Source: Thozetella sp. PMI_491 (taxonomy: Eukaryota; Ascomycota; Sordariomycetes; Chaetosphaeriales; Chaetosphaeriaceae). From it: 64,000 bases of DNA. The stretch is from positions 63,608 to 127,607 of the forward strand of contig MU270016.1 of assembly GCA_021432635.1 (NCBI GenBank). Direction: 5' to 3'. Numbering within the stretch: the stretch's first letter is position 1; each line of letters begins with the position of its first letter. The notes under the pieces are model-generated. The model did not search any database, had not been told where the DNA came from, and saw only the letters and a list, made by a program, of their open reading frames with translations. Positions 32,442-44,400 of the stretch are shown in pieces. A program made the translations under genes and the position numbers.

Positions 32442-34579
32442 TTATAACCGAAACACGTCAAAAGGCGGCTGCACTATAATATCTCGCCAGTCGACATCCT
32501 CTTCGCCCCCCAGAGAAGCGGCTCTGGAGCTCCACACCGTCGCGACCAAGTCCTCCAGCACCACCAGGTTCCGAAATCCGAGCTTCTGCTGGTCCCGGAA
32601 CCACGCCCGCATCTTTTGTTGCAGATCTGGCCTGCCGCACTCGGCTCCGAGTACCAGCACCGGCCAGAGCATCATACAGCCCAGCTCGCCTTTGCCCACG
32701 CGCCCGAGGGTTTCGAGCTCCGCCACGCCGAGCTCCACGAGCGGCTGCACGGTCCCGACTGGCGCGCCTCGGATGCTGCGCTGAAAGAAGACGAGTCCGG
32801 CGTAGTAGAACACCTTGGCCAGGTGGTGGACGACGATGCCATGGGTATCCGTCACTGCCGCGAGGTCCGGCGGCGGCAGGCCAGGGAAGTCCAGATATAG
32901 CTGCAGCTCGAAGGCGTCTAGCTCCTTTTCTAGCGCGGGGGTTCGGGTCAGCGGCGTGGCCGTGGCTAGCGCGAACGTGTTCATGCGGTCGTGCGACCGC
33001 AGAAAGGACCCCGAAACCCCATAGTACGGGAAGGTGAACTCGAGTCCCTGCGTGAGGGTGTCGTCTTCAAGGAAGAGCTTGAGGTTGTCCGGCACGGCAA
33101 AGTCGCAGAGTATGGCCATCAATACCATGTGCCTGCGAAATGGGAAGAGGACGCGCTCGTCGACGCCGCTCGCGTCCAGCTTGGCGAGGTACGCGAGGCC
33201 GCCCGAGACGTGCGTGCGCCAGCGCATAGTGGTGCCCGAGATGGCCTCGACGGCGATGCACGCCATGATGGCCATGGCGAAGGACTGGTCCTGGTGCTCG
33301 TCAGCGCGGGCTAAGTTGTGACGAATGTGGTGGATGGCCTGCTGGTCGTGGTACAAGGCCAAGTTCTGATCCTGCTCACTGGCCCTGCCGCCGAGCTCGA
33401 ACAGGTTGAAGGCCGCGGAGGCGCAGACGGCATGGAAGATGGCGACGTTGGCGCTCGATTCTTGCGAGCTGGATACGACGCCCTTGAGCGCCATTGGTAA
33501 CATCATGGTGCGGCATGGGTTGTGCGGCTCGTCGAGGAGGACGAGCTTGCGGCTCGTGAACGTCACCCAGTGGTGGATGAGCCGCTTCTGGCGCGCCGGG
33601 ACGGAGAGGACGTCCAGATGGCGAGGGGGGAAGTGGCTGTGCGATACGGGACTCGCAACCGCATCTTCTCGTGGACTTCTGCTGATTCGCCCGGGTGGTT
33701 CCAGATCGTCGCGCCGCCATGAAATTGCTGGGAGGGTCTGGGTGGTGGCCGAGGCGGACCCTAAGCAGTCGGGCGGCGCTGAAGAAACTCTGCCGCCGAC
33801 AGAAACCCCAGGAGGTCCCCCCTGTGTCCTGGTTGAGTCCTCGACTGTGTGAAAGTCGCCGTCGCTGGCACCGTCCACCGCGGAGTCTTCCTCGTCGACC
33901 ACTAAGCGGTCCTCATAGGCACGGTTAGTTGGGTTGGGCGCTAAAAGTTCGGGGGGAAATGGCGCCTCGGGCGGGCCCTGTTTGCAGAGCGCGACGAGCT
34001 CTGTGCGATCACACGCTGATGCCACCATATCCTTCCCTAATTGGTGTCCTATCGCGATCGGGAACACGGAGAAGCCGGCGTGATCGAGGCGCGGACGCTC
34101 GTCGGGACTCCACTCATCAATCTGCTTCAAGGTCTCGTCAATTTGCAGAGAGCTCAGGTTTGGAGCCGATGAGGTGGCAAAGTGGGTCAACGAGCGCCTG
34201 GATGCTCGCGTGCCTGTGGTCTGGCCATCGTCTGAATTGTTGTCGGCCTCGTAGGGATCATACTGCACCCAGCTCAGGCGGATGCCGTAGCCTTCGCATT
34301 CGACGCCGAGTTGGCGACAGCGCCGGCATGATGGTGCTTCTCTGAACTCGCAGGCAATCAGTGAGAATGTGCGCGTGTGGTATAGTGCGTTTATGGTACT
34401 GATGTAGTTGCTCATGTGCTGCCCCTGATCGTGACACATGGCTGCAAAGAGATGGGCGAGGAAAAGGAAACAGATCTTCTCAATGGGAGCAACACTCACT
34501 CATCGCACTTGACCCGACGCAATCGACACGTCCAGCAGCCAGTGAAGCATTTTGTTCGCCGTCTCTTGGCCGCTCTCAT
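32442..34579 (-). CDS. Zn2Cys6 transcription factor, 659 aa
   Basis: Two exons, 34579-34500 and 34341-32442, are joined over a 158-nt intron (GTGAGT donor, TTCAG end); the sum is 660 codons. The splice falls inside the zinc cluster and restores it exactly: C15, C18, C25, C32, C35 and C42 (C-x2-C-x6-C-x6-C-x2-C-x6-C), in GCWTCRLRRVKCDE and PSCRRCRQLGVEC. The remainder fits the fungal-specific regulatory region (Fungal_trans_2 type), with helices such as AIFHAVCASAAFNLFELGG and LVFFQRSIRGAPVG, and ends DVFRL. It is expected to be a nuclear DNA-binding regulator recognising CGG-type half sites. No target is evident; neighbours are a LURP-like gene and a small secreted protein. Reading upstream without the splice gives an intron-derived false N-terminus. 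Confidence 0.9.
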
Positions 34580-35369
34580 GGCCTCTCGGGCTCGCTATTG
34601 CTCGCAGATTCGAGTGTAGATGTTGGCTGCAGATGGCGATCAGTGGTAAATTACCGGGCAATGAAGGTGGGAGCGAGCGTCGCTTTCAATTGCCCTGGGC
34701 TGGCTCGAGTGGGGCCAGATTGGAAACGGGACCCACGTGACGGGTGTGGCGATCCTTCATGATTGGCTGGGCTTTTCCCAGGTGGTCCCAATGCCTGGTT
34801 GTCCCAATCCGCACCAGCGGGCAGCCTTTAAGCCTCACTCAAGGGTAGGTCGTCTGGGCCAAATGATAGCGATGAAACCTTAGGTTAGAGAGAATGAGAT
34901 TAGAAAGCTATACTCTATTACGGGCAGTTTCCAGGTCCTTGGACCAGGACAGGGAGCGGTGCTAGGATGGGTCTGCACGTGCTCCTGAGCTGGCAGGGTG
35001 CTTCCGTCCTTTCGGTGCGGGTGAGCGCCTTATTGGCGTGGCGCGCAGGTCCCTATTATACTTCGCACTCCAGCCTAAACAAATCGATACTGCGCACTAA
35101 ATCACATTGGCATATTTAGAGGTCAGAGTAGCCAGTAACATGCTCGGATGAGAGCATTAATTTGTATGTACTATGTGCTTGGTTTTCGCGCCTGCTTTAA
35201 TATATACACCGCTCTACCACTCTCCTAGATCCAGGTTTTGGTACCATTAAGACTTGGTGATCACACCAGCTCCTTGGTCCGCACGAAGAAAACACCCATG
35301 TAAAGCCTAGTGTCTCACATGGCCCGTCCCGTCGGAATCCAGCTATTCTGTCTAGCCCCACCTCCCAGA
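34580..35369. other. Intergenic, no gene seen
   Basis: This holds the 5' region of the Zn2Cys6 gene and the 3' flank of the small secreted gene. There are no coding frames of interest. Confidence 0.55.
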
Positions 35370-35831
35370 CTAAATAGAGTCTCCATACACGCGGATGATG
35401 GGGGTCTGGTTAACAGTCGCCTTAGTTCCCTCGATATAGCAGACATGGTCGCCGTTGAATTCAACAGTGCCGCAGTGAATAAAATCGCAGTTGTCAAGGA
35501 TGGATTGGACATGGATCGCGGCCTGGCCGTAAGTGTCGAAGCTGTCGTCCCCATTCCCCTGAGCCGAGACGTAGGTCGTGATGCCGTGGAGGGTGACTTG
35601 GGCCAGAATGATCGGCTCGGCGCTAGTGTATCGGAAGACGTCGTCCAGCCTGGCAGCCAACTCGTCGCGGAGGCTCTCAGCTGCATCTCGGGTGCCCCAG
35701 GTGCCCGAGTTCACAAAGTTGCAGGTTGGGAAATACGACAGGCCCAAGGCGCGGGCCTCCTCAACCGGGGCGGCGGTAGCAAGGCCGGCCAGCGCGACAG
35801 AGACGAGAGAGATAATGCTGAACTTGACCAT
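35370..35831 (-). CDS. Small secreted protein, 153 aa, unknown function
   Basis: A single exon. The N-terminus MVKFSIISLVSVALAGLATA is a clear signal peptide, followed by a short propeptide-like piece (APVEEARA). The mature part of about 125 residues has four cysteines (FPTCNF, DNCDF, IHCG and HVCYIEG), enough for two disulfides, and a mixed alpha/beta look. I recognise no family. A TATA-like CTATAAGAAG lies about 115-125 nt upstream on the coding strand (35950-35960). The overlapping 185-codon antisense frame has biased composition and is a shadow. Confidence 0.72.
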   Translation of the reverse strand: MVKFSIISLVSVALAGLATAAPVEEARALGLSYFPTCNFVNSGTWGTRDAAESLRDELAARLDDVFRYTSAEPIILAQVTLHGITTYVSAQGNGDDSFDTYGQAAIHVQSILDNCDFIHCGTVEFNGDHVCYIEGTKATVNQTPIIRVYGDSI

Positions 35832-35947
35832 TTTGAATTAAAAAATAAAGGCAGAGAGAAAGCCTAAATTGACGGGTTAAGTAGATAAGTTAGAGTTGTT
35901 AAGAGGGTGAAGAGAGAGCACAGTTAGCGCTATTGGGCGCGCTGGGT

Positions 35948-35962
35948 CGGGTCTTCTTATAG
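35948..35962 (-). promoter_or_regulatory. TATA-like element of the small secreted gene
   Basis: On the minus strand the sequence reads ACAACTATAAGAAG, about 120 nt before the ATG at 35831, a usual distance for a fungal TATA element plus leader. This is inferred from sequence only. Confidence 0.4.
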
Positions 35963-38241
35963 TTGTACAACAGAACGGACTGTCTCTTTCCTAGTCTTGT
36001 CTCACGCAACTGCTCTCTAAATCTGCCCTTAGCTTTCCTTCTAGCTGTCAACAATGCTGTTCGTCTAGTAGATGCAGGTGCTAGAAGGCTACGGATCCGG
36101 TACGGTGATTGCTCCTTAGGGCACCTATACGCGCCTGTAAAAAGAAACCCACGGTAATAAGACCGAAAATGTACCGAAACTAGCCCGACTACGTCTGTAT
36201 ACGGACAGGTTAGAGAAAAGCGATTCTTGGCCTTTCCCGGCGCGCATGGGCTTATAGCTGGGAAAGGATTGCTCGGGTGGTAGAAGGAGTGGCAATTTAA
36301 CGCTCCTACATCGCAAACTATATTTATGGACCCACGCCATTTTTTGGCCTTGTCGGCTGTCTGGGCAGGTAAATAGCAGTATTAGCGCCAATTTTACCTA
36401 ACAGGGCCCTCATGGGGTTAAGAATCGATCCATCGCATCGTATACAGAAGAATGTAACAAGCGTTACGAAGTAGACTAAAGCACGTAAGCTTAAGTATGC
36501 GCAGTACTTGACGTTTCTCGGCTGAGCGCAATAATCAATAAGCCAAGAGTCTTTTCAGCGCAAGTTACAACATTAAAGGGATTGCGACCGCTGTTTTGTT
36601 CGTATGATTGGTCCATGGCTGTGGGATATGATGAAAACTATTTCCGCAAATACAATAGGGAGAGAGGAGTTCCGTAAAGATTGAAGAAATAGGTTAGATT
36701 TCCAGGCAGCAGTCCACCGCATATGGGTGAGCTTAGACGGCAGCCACGCTGCTGCCTGTCTACTAAATTCTTGGCATGTCTACCGTATATGCTTCCTCAC
36801 TGACTTTTGCTCGCTTGCCCATCGTTGCATCGGCAAACATGGGTCTAGGAGAATCGTGATGTGATGGACGTCTCGAAAGCATGGACCGTCGGACCTTGTG
36901 TGGCTTCGTTGACGGCATTGACGATTCAGGATGTACGCCAATAGGCAAAGTCGCAGGCTTACCCGCTGTGATGTGTCTCGGAATGGGTTCGCTGCCGCAT
37001 CATCCGTCTTGTGTTTCCTGCATCTCTCCCGCTAGGTCTGAACAATTTCCTCGCGACTGAGCATGTCACCAATAGCTTCGCACCATGGGGAAAGACCTGT
37101 ACGTGGAACAACACGGGTGGATAGTTGCACGCGAATCAGACGGTGGCAGGCAGTGTAACCTTGGATCGCCCATCTTGCTTGTATCGTCATTTTGGACGAA
37201 GCTGAAGATATGCTGGTAGGTTCTCACGGCTGCCATTTCCACCAAGCCATTGCAGGCGTGGCCAAGGTTCTGCGGTAGCCATCGCAGTTGCAATAGTCCT
37301 CGTTCTCATCTTATTTTGCGGCATGGCGACATGTCGGCGGCAACGAATTGTAGGCGTACCGCCTCGTAGTCAACGATTTAAACGCTAGAATGGTAGGATC
37401 GCTAGTACTGGAGCCATAGTATGCATATATCGAGTTCGCTCCTGTAGTAGCGGTAGGCTGGCAGACGCCGCCGGGAGCTCGCTGCTCCTGTCATCGTCGG
37501 CGGCAAGTAGCTGGGTTGAGAATGCAGCAAACTCCCGTGCACAGCCTGCCGTAGTTGGTGGTATAGGTCGGGCCCGGGGGTGCTTGTGCAAACGCGACGG
37601 GTAGTCCGTATGGCCCAGAGCCGCCATTACCCCCACTGCCGCCCCGGTAACCCATTAAGGCCGGGCCGCCTTGGATTTAAGGACTCGGGCAAAGACATCC
37701 TTGCGCAGGTCTACCGTCTGGAGGACCACGAAGCCAATTGTCGGCTCCACTAGCTCGCTTCCAAATCCCCACCAATCGCTGTCGCTTCTCTTTCTCATCC
37801 TCGCTTTATTTTCCTGGACCAGTTTTGGGATTCAGCCCCACCTGTATCACAGCGATTGGCTCGCTCCAATTTCCTCCTCTCTGAGACCCAGCTGGTGATT
37901 TCATTGGTTTCGCGCTTTCCATATTGGCTTGGACCATTGCCGTACCCCCCCACTACATTGGGCTTCCAAACAGGGTACATATGATCTGATCTTGCGTGAG
38001 GCAACCTATACCGAGGTTGTGAAGGAGTAGGCGTTGGGTTTCATCGCCGACAATGTCTTCATGTACGAGGATATAAAGGGAAGTTCCCAGTTCTGGCCAT
38101 GTGTATTCGGGATGAAACACACACCTTCCTCTACCTCTAAGTAACTAACACGCGCTGTCGGGTTCCCCCCGTTCACTCCTTTTCTCCTTGCCTTGCAATA
38201 TTAGCGTTACTTGATTCGATTGCACGTCTTCCATTGAAGCC
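35963..38241. other. Divergent intergenic, 2.3 kb
   Basis: This lies between the small secreted gene (-) and ERG4 (+). No gene is recognised. The last 250 nt are the ERG4 promoter and leader: TATA-like GATATAAAGG near 38070 and pyrimidine-rich tracts near 38125-38190. Confidence 0.5.
38068..38078 (+). promoter_or_regulatory. TATA-like element upstream of ERG4
   Basis: GATATAAAGGG lies about 170 nt before the ATG at 38242 and is followed by CT-rich leader sequence, a common fungal promoter arrangement. No sterol-response element was confirmed. Confidence 0.35.
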
Positions 38242-39864
38242 ATGAGTGCTCAACTCAGAAATCGAGACTCGGCGTCTCCTGCTGGGGTGAAGGAAAGCAC
38301 CCAAGTGTCTTCGAAGCCTGTTACAAAATTCACCGATGGCGAGTCTGACGAGTTTGAGTTTGGAGGGTCGCTCGGCGCCGCAGGACTCATTATCGGCTTC
38401 CCGTTGCTGATGTGGTACATGTGGATCGGCGCGACGTACTACGACGGCCAGTTTCCTCTGCCCACAGCGGACCAGACATGGAGCGAGTTCGGCCGACACC
38501 TCGTTCACCTCGTCTACGAGGGCGCATTTCCGACGGCCAAGGCCTGGGCCATCTACTGGACCTTCTTCGTCTTCGAGATGCTCATGTATTGCTACATGCC
38601 GGGCGTGCTGTTGTACGGCCGGCCCTTGCGCCACGAGGGAGGCCGGAAGCTCCCTTACTACTGCTCCGCATACACCAGCTTCTACGCCACGGTCGCGATT
38701 GCCGGCGCTCTGCACGTCAGCGGCCTATTCCCCCTATATACGCTGATCGACGAGTTTGGGCCTATCATGTCGGTGGCGATCTTGTCGGGCTTTCTCAACA
38801 GCATCATCGTCTACGTGCAGGCCGTCATTCGCGGCCGTACCCACCGGCTGACTGGCTACATTATTTATGACTTCTTCATGGGCGCCGAGCTGAACCCGCG
38901 TATCGGCATCTTGGATTTCAAGATGTTCTACGAGGTGCGGATCCCGTGGTTTATCTTGTTCCTCATCACCTGCGCCGTGGCCGCGCGCCAGTGGGACACG
39001 TACGGCTATGTCTCGGGCGAGGTGGCCTTCTTGATCATGGCGCACTTTCTGTACGCCAATGCCTGCGGCAAGGCAGAGCAGTTCATCACGACCACCTGGT
39101 ACGTGACCGCCAGTCCCTGCCCGTTGTATCCCGCTTGCGAGTGCAATTGCTAACCCCTTGTGTTGCGGTGTCCAGGGACATGTATTTTGAGAAGCTGGGG
39201 TTCATGCTCACCTTTTGGAACATCGCCGGCGTTCCCTTTACCTACTGCCACTGCGCCCTATACCTTGCGAACCACGACCCGGCAGAATACCGCTGGAACC
39301 CGTACGCCTTGGGTGCCCTCTTTGTAGTGTACCTCTTCATGTACTGGATGTGGGACACGGCCAACAGCCAGAAGAATGGGTTCCGCCAGATGGACAGAGG
39401 CATTTATATCAAGCGGAACACCTTCCCGCAGCTGCCATGGCAGGTGATTGAGAACCCCAAGGTCATTGAGACTGAGGTAGGAGACCGCATTCTGGCGGAC
39501 GGTTGGTTCGCCATCGTACGCAAGCCTAACTACGTCCCCGACATATTCTTCTCCTTCTCCTGGGGCCTGATCACCGGCTTCAAGTAAGTCGCGCCTTTCC
39601 CTAGCTTACCGTACCCGGTGTAACTGACCGTTACGCTCTAGGAGCCCGCTCCCTTGGTTTTATCCCGTCTTTTTCCTCGTCATGATCATCCACCGCACGA
39701 GCAGGGATATTGACAGATGCCGGAGGAAGTACGGCGAGGCCTGGAAGCGCTATGAGAAGGAAGTGCCTTATCTGTTCATTCCGGTATGTTTCGGACCCGG
39801 CCGCTGTCGTCGGCAATAAAACGGTCGAGTGATTTTACTGACCGTTTCAAAGTATCTCATCTAG
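38242..39864 (+). CDS. ERG4: Delta(24(28))-sterol reductase ERG4, 472 aa
   Basis: Four exons, 38242-39098, 39176-39583, 39642-39783 and 39853-39864, are separated by introns of 77, 58 and 69 nt; the sum is 473 codons. The product is a polytopic ER membrane enzyme of the ERG4/ERG24 family, catalysing the last step of ergosterol synthesis (NADPH reduction of the C24(28) double bond). Family landmarks are [65 protein letters not shown] and the C-terminal [18 protein letters not shown]. The last exon is only 12 nt (Y-L-I-stop), giving the usual ending VPYLFIPYLI; reading through the third intron would give an atypical tail ([11 protein letters not shown]). That intron ends CAAAG. Housekeeping and probably essential for membrane sterol composition. 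Confidence 0.95.
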
Positions 39865-41453
39865 GCCCACGTCCAGATACAGGGTCCCAAGAGGCCTAGG
39901 TTTAATCGCACCGTATACCTATCGTGACAGGCAAGAAGTATGTAGAAACTGGAAAGGTAGTGAGTCAGTTCATCTGCGGGTATGGGGGCCTCCTGCTTGA
40001 AGGGCGACAGGCCTAGCTATGTTATGGGTCAGATGTCCTTGGCCTCCTCTGATTACTAGGCAGACGTCCGGACTCTGAAGGCGTATCCAGAGATTTATAT
40101 TAATATAATATATCAAGGTACATATCGCTACTACAAAACTGGAGGCGATCCTGACAGGATCAGAGGACTAGTACCTATTGAGAACCTGAACCCGAAACAA
40201 ATCGCGGACGGAATCTCTACCCTCAGTTCCCCCTATTCCCGGACACTATACCAATGGAATTGCGGATGCGAAGCTGTAAATACTTGCGGATTATCCGTGT
40301 ACATTGGGAAGGTGACAGCAGACAACACGAGAGCTGCAAGGCATTGATTAAGCGCGAGAAACGGCACCGTAACTACAACGCTTACATGCTATAGGTGAGA
40401 CAACTCAGCTTGAAAGAGAGTCTTTTCACGATTGGCTGCCTTTCTAGACATGCGCCAAGCATAGCACCTTCTGGTAATAAGAGGCTTATATCAAACTAGG
40501 TAAGTAATAGACTAATGGATTGATGCATTTCGTTAGAGGCTAAACTGATAATCTTGATTCTCTAACTAGGTTTCTTCTGTACCATGACCTCAAGGATGAC
40601 AAGGATCTTCGCGGTTCGCCTGGGGCATCCACCTCTCTGTCTGTATTTAGCTTCATTACGATACATAGCCTCGCACTATTGGAACAAGGTCCTTCTATAT
40701 CCTTCGAGCTCGGCTGCCCTAAAGTTTGGCCCGATGCGGCATGGCCCTAAACATTTCTGTAGCCTTTTTTAAACTACCTATATCCGCCACCCACGACAGA
40801 GGAGGACCTGTGGACCGCGGCCTACCGCGTTTCTTCTCACGCAGGGGGGAAGAAATGAGGCAAACCGCTTGCAAACCAACTTGAACTACACGGATAGCTA
40901 TCACTATATTTGTAGGAGCCTGATTGATACTTTGCGCAGGGGTTGCCTTGTTATTTCTTTCTACGAGTGAAGTTGGTTCGCGCAGTTTGCTCAATAGAAT
41001 CGCCTTGGTTGCCTCACCGAGGATGCCTGGAGACCCACATCTTTGCACAGGCGTTAGTGCTTTAGCAACAAAAGTATAGTAGCAGTAGCAAAGATAGATG
41101 CTGCTTTAACAGGCTTTCGAAGCGACTGTCCCCCACTACTTATGACGCTCAGAGCTCTCGAACATAAATTGAACTAACCTCCCACTTCCCTATTCCCTCC
41201 TCTACAGCTCCTTTCTTTTTTTCCCCTACGAAGCCCATCACCCTTTCGCATCAGACTTCATCTCCTATATACCCTTTTGTCCCGCTCTCCCACAACTGCG
41301 CCTTGTAGCTCCCCGGGAATTGGGGCTGCACCTCATTGCCACTGCCTCCTGCCATATTCTGCCCTACCTTCTACCCTCTTATAGTCTGCCGCCCCACGGG
41401 AATAGTGCCACTACCTTCCAGGGCTAAGACCTTGGACTTGGTGTCAAGCCACC
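39865..41453. other. Intergenic, AT-rich then pyrimidine-rich leader of the RT gene
   Basis: 39.9-41.1 kb is AT-rich with many stops and no recognisable gene. 41190-41440 is strongly C/T-rich on the plus strand (for example CCTCCCACTTCCCTATTCCC), typical of fungal promoters and leaders, and directly precedes the reverse-transcriptase-like gene. Confidence 0.5.
41190..41440 (+). promoter_or_regulatory. Pyrimidine-rich promoter/leader of the rvt-like gene
   Basis: This is about 250 nt of CT-rich DNA immediately before the ATG at 41454 (context CCACCATGG). Long CT tracts mark promoter/leader regions of well-expressed genes in filamentous fungi. That the gene is expressed is inferred. Confidence 0.4.
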
Positions 41454-44400
41454 ATGGCGGCAGCGGGCAGCGTCTTCCCCGAGACTCTCCAGGAGATCAC
41501 CAACACCAAACTCGAGGAGCTCTCCAAGCGACGTTCTGCTTACGAGGCCGAAAAGGCCGCTCTCCTTAGGTCTGTCGAGGAAAAGAAGACCCCACTGGAG
41601 CGGCTGTACACCCTCAGCGATGGGGCGAAGCGATGTCTCGGCATTGTTCTAGACAGCGACGGGAAGGTCACAAAGGGCTCCACCAAACACCCGGCCCTGG
41701 AGATAGAGCTCAAGAATCTGGATCATTTCCTAGCTCAGGCGCGCCACGACCCGTCAGTCTCAACCCGCACCATAAAGAAGTGGGAGGATTCCCTCATGCG
41801 GTACATCGACTCGCATTCCCTAAAGTTTGCGTACGCGTCCTTGTATGGCCAGCTCGTGACCGAGTGGCTGTCCAGTGAGCGGTCCAATGGCAACGCTGCT
41901 GGCGAGGATATCGACATGACCGAAGATTTCGAGACGATTGACAATGCTAAGAAGCTAGAGGCCAAGATGATATGGGAGCAAATGGTCTTTGAGCCCGCCA
42001 TCGTGGATCAGGAAAAGCTCAAGACCTATCTCAACGGACTCTTCGGCACAAAAGATCCTCAAAAGAAGCCCCTAAACCGCGCTCTTGGCCGTCTGCGGAC
42101 TCAGGTCAAGAATTTTGAGAAGGAGTTCCGCAGCGTTGATCAATTCACGCCAGACTCGCTCCGGTGGGTCATCCAAGGTCTTGTTCGCTCGGATCTCCTC
42201 ACAGACGAGAAGCGTGAAGTGCTGAAGGACTTTGCGAATAACGAGATCATCCTCGTTGAGGTTGCCGATGTACTGAACATGAGGATGGCGGCTATCGGAA
42301 CGTGGTCATGGGGGCCTAGCGTCCCCCTGGAGCAGCGTCGCCGCGTAACCGGGGCGTTTAGCATCTACATGCACGAGGACCTCCTGCAAGCCATCTTCCT
42401 CCACTACATCGGCGTTAAACTCTCCATCTTCTTCAAGAAGGCGTTCGGCAAGCTTCGCCGCGATGACGAGGCGTGGGTGTCCAACTGCAAGCAGTTTTCA
42501 CCGGCCGACAGGAATAGGATGGAATACTATCTCGGCTCGGGCGGTATAGACCGCAGCGAAACTCTGCAGAACCTGCGTCGTCGGGAACACCGGAGGAATT
42601 ACTTCATGTCGCAGCTCGTACGGTCCGAAAACCAGCCTGTCGAGTCCATCGAGGGCGAAGAAGAAGCAGACTATGCGCAACCCCAGATGGTGGCGACGAA
42701 TCAAGCTCCTGCGCAGGCGCCGCCAGCACCGCAACAGGCACCGCAGCAGATGGCACAGACCGCAACGCCGCAGATGTTCCAGCAAGCAATGCAGCAGCCA
42801 TCACAGCAACAGATGCAGCAGAGGGCACAGGCCCAGGCACAGGCACAAGCACAACAGCAGCAAGCAATGCAAGTCGGGTTACAACAGGCGCAAATGTCGA
42901 ACCATGCAATGCAGGACTATCAAATGCAGATGATGCTCCTAGAGCAGCAAAATAAGAAACGAATGATGATGGCCCGCAACGAGCAAAACCCACCCAGGGC
43001 ATTCCGTCGCTATAAAGGACCCGGGAGAGAGGATGAAGAGACTGACGATGAGGACGAGGTTCGGCCGAGGAGGCCCATGGAGATGAAGAAGAGAGTGCTC
43101 CACCTGCTTACGACTGAGATTACCATCAACACCACGTTATACGGCGACTTTACCGCCTTCCACACTGTCTTCAGCAACTGGTACTCTCTGTTCCCCCACC
43201 AGACCATCGAGTCCATCATGACACTGTTCGGATTCTCGGCCACCTGGCTGAAGTTCTTCAAATCCTTCCTTGAGGCCCCACTCAAGTTCATTGACGACGA
43301 CGGCCCAGTTCGGATCCGCCGCCGCGGCACACCCGGCTCCCACGCACTCAGCGAAGTCTTCGGCGAGGTAACGCTCTTCGTTCTCGACTTTGCCGTGAAC
43401 CAGGCAACTTCTGGAGGATTGTTGTGGCGTCTCCATGACGACTTCTGGTTCTGGTCGCCAGAACACGAGCGATGCGTCGAGGCGTGGAAGGCAGTCCGCG
43501 AGTTCGTGGACGCTACGGGGACCAACATCAACTATGGCAAGACCGGCACAGCGCGCATCACTGAGCCGGGCAAAGCGGCACCCCCAATTGACCCTTCACT
43601 TCCGCCGGGCGATATACGCTGGGGCTTCCTACGTCTCTCGTCCGACGAGGGCCACTTCGTCATCGACCAGCAGATGGTGGACAAGCACATCGTGGAACTG
43701 CGGAAGCAGCTGACCGAGAGGAGCAAGAGCGTCTTCAATTTCATCCAGACATGGAACGTATACGTCGCTACCTTCTTTACTTCCAATTTTGGGAAGCCGG
43801 CCAACTGCTTCGGTAAGAACCATGTCGACGAGATGCTCAAGACCCACGAGCGGATCCAGCGCGAAATCTTTGCGTCAAACTCGTCGCTGGGACCGGCAGG
43901 AGAGCGATCCTCCAATATTGTCGAGTACCTCAAAAACACCCTGGAAGATCGCTTTGGGGTTTCTGACATCCCGGATGGCTACCTGTTCTTCCCAGCCGAA
44001 CTTGGCGGCCTCGATCTCCAGTCACCGTTCATCCCCCTCCTGCAGATCCGCGACTCGCTCCTCAGCTCGGCGGGCCCTCTGCTAAAGGAGCTCGAGGAGT
44101 CGGAGCTCGACGACTATAAGCGGGCCAAGAAGATCTTTGACAGCGGCAATATTCGGCACATGCGCCAGGACAATCAGGATCCGCGCTGGGAGCCGCAGTC
44201 GCAGGTAGAGCGCGAGAACTTCATAAGCTTTCAAGAGTTCGTTAAGGACCGCGAGGCGGTGAATGTGGGCCACGGAATAAACGTCCGCCAAGTCTATGAG
44301 CGGCTCATGACACAGCCGGTCCAGGCGAACATCGACAGCAACGGTGCCATGATCGGCGGGGGCATCACGCCGCTTATGGACCAGCCGAGCCTGCGGGGCA

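Noticed and set aside
32442-34499. 685-codon frame starting at GTG 34499
   Set aside because: Its first 50 codons are intron sequence. Splicing to the exon at 34579-34500 restores the full Zn2Cys6 cluster.
35310-35867. 185-codon plus-strand frame
   Set aside because: It overlaps the signal-peptide-bearing secreted protein on the other strand and shows shadow-type composition.
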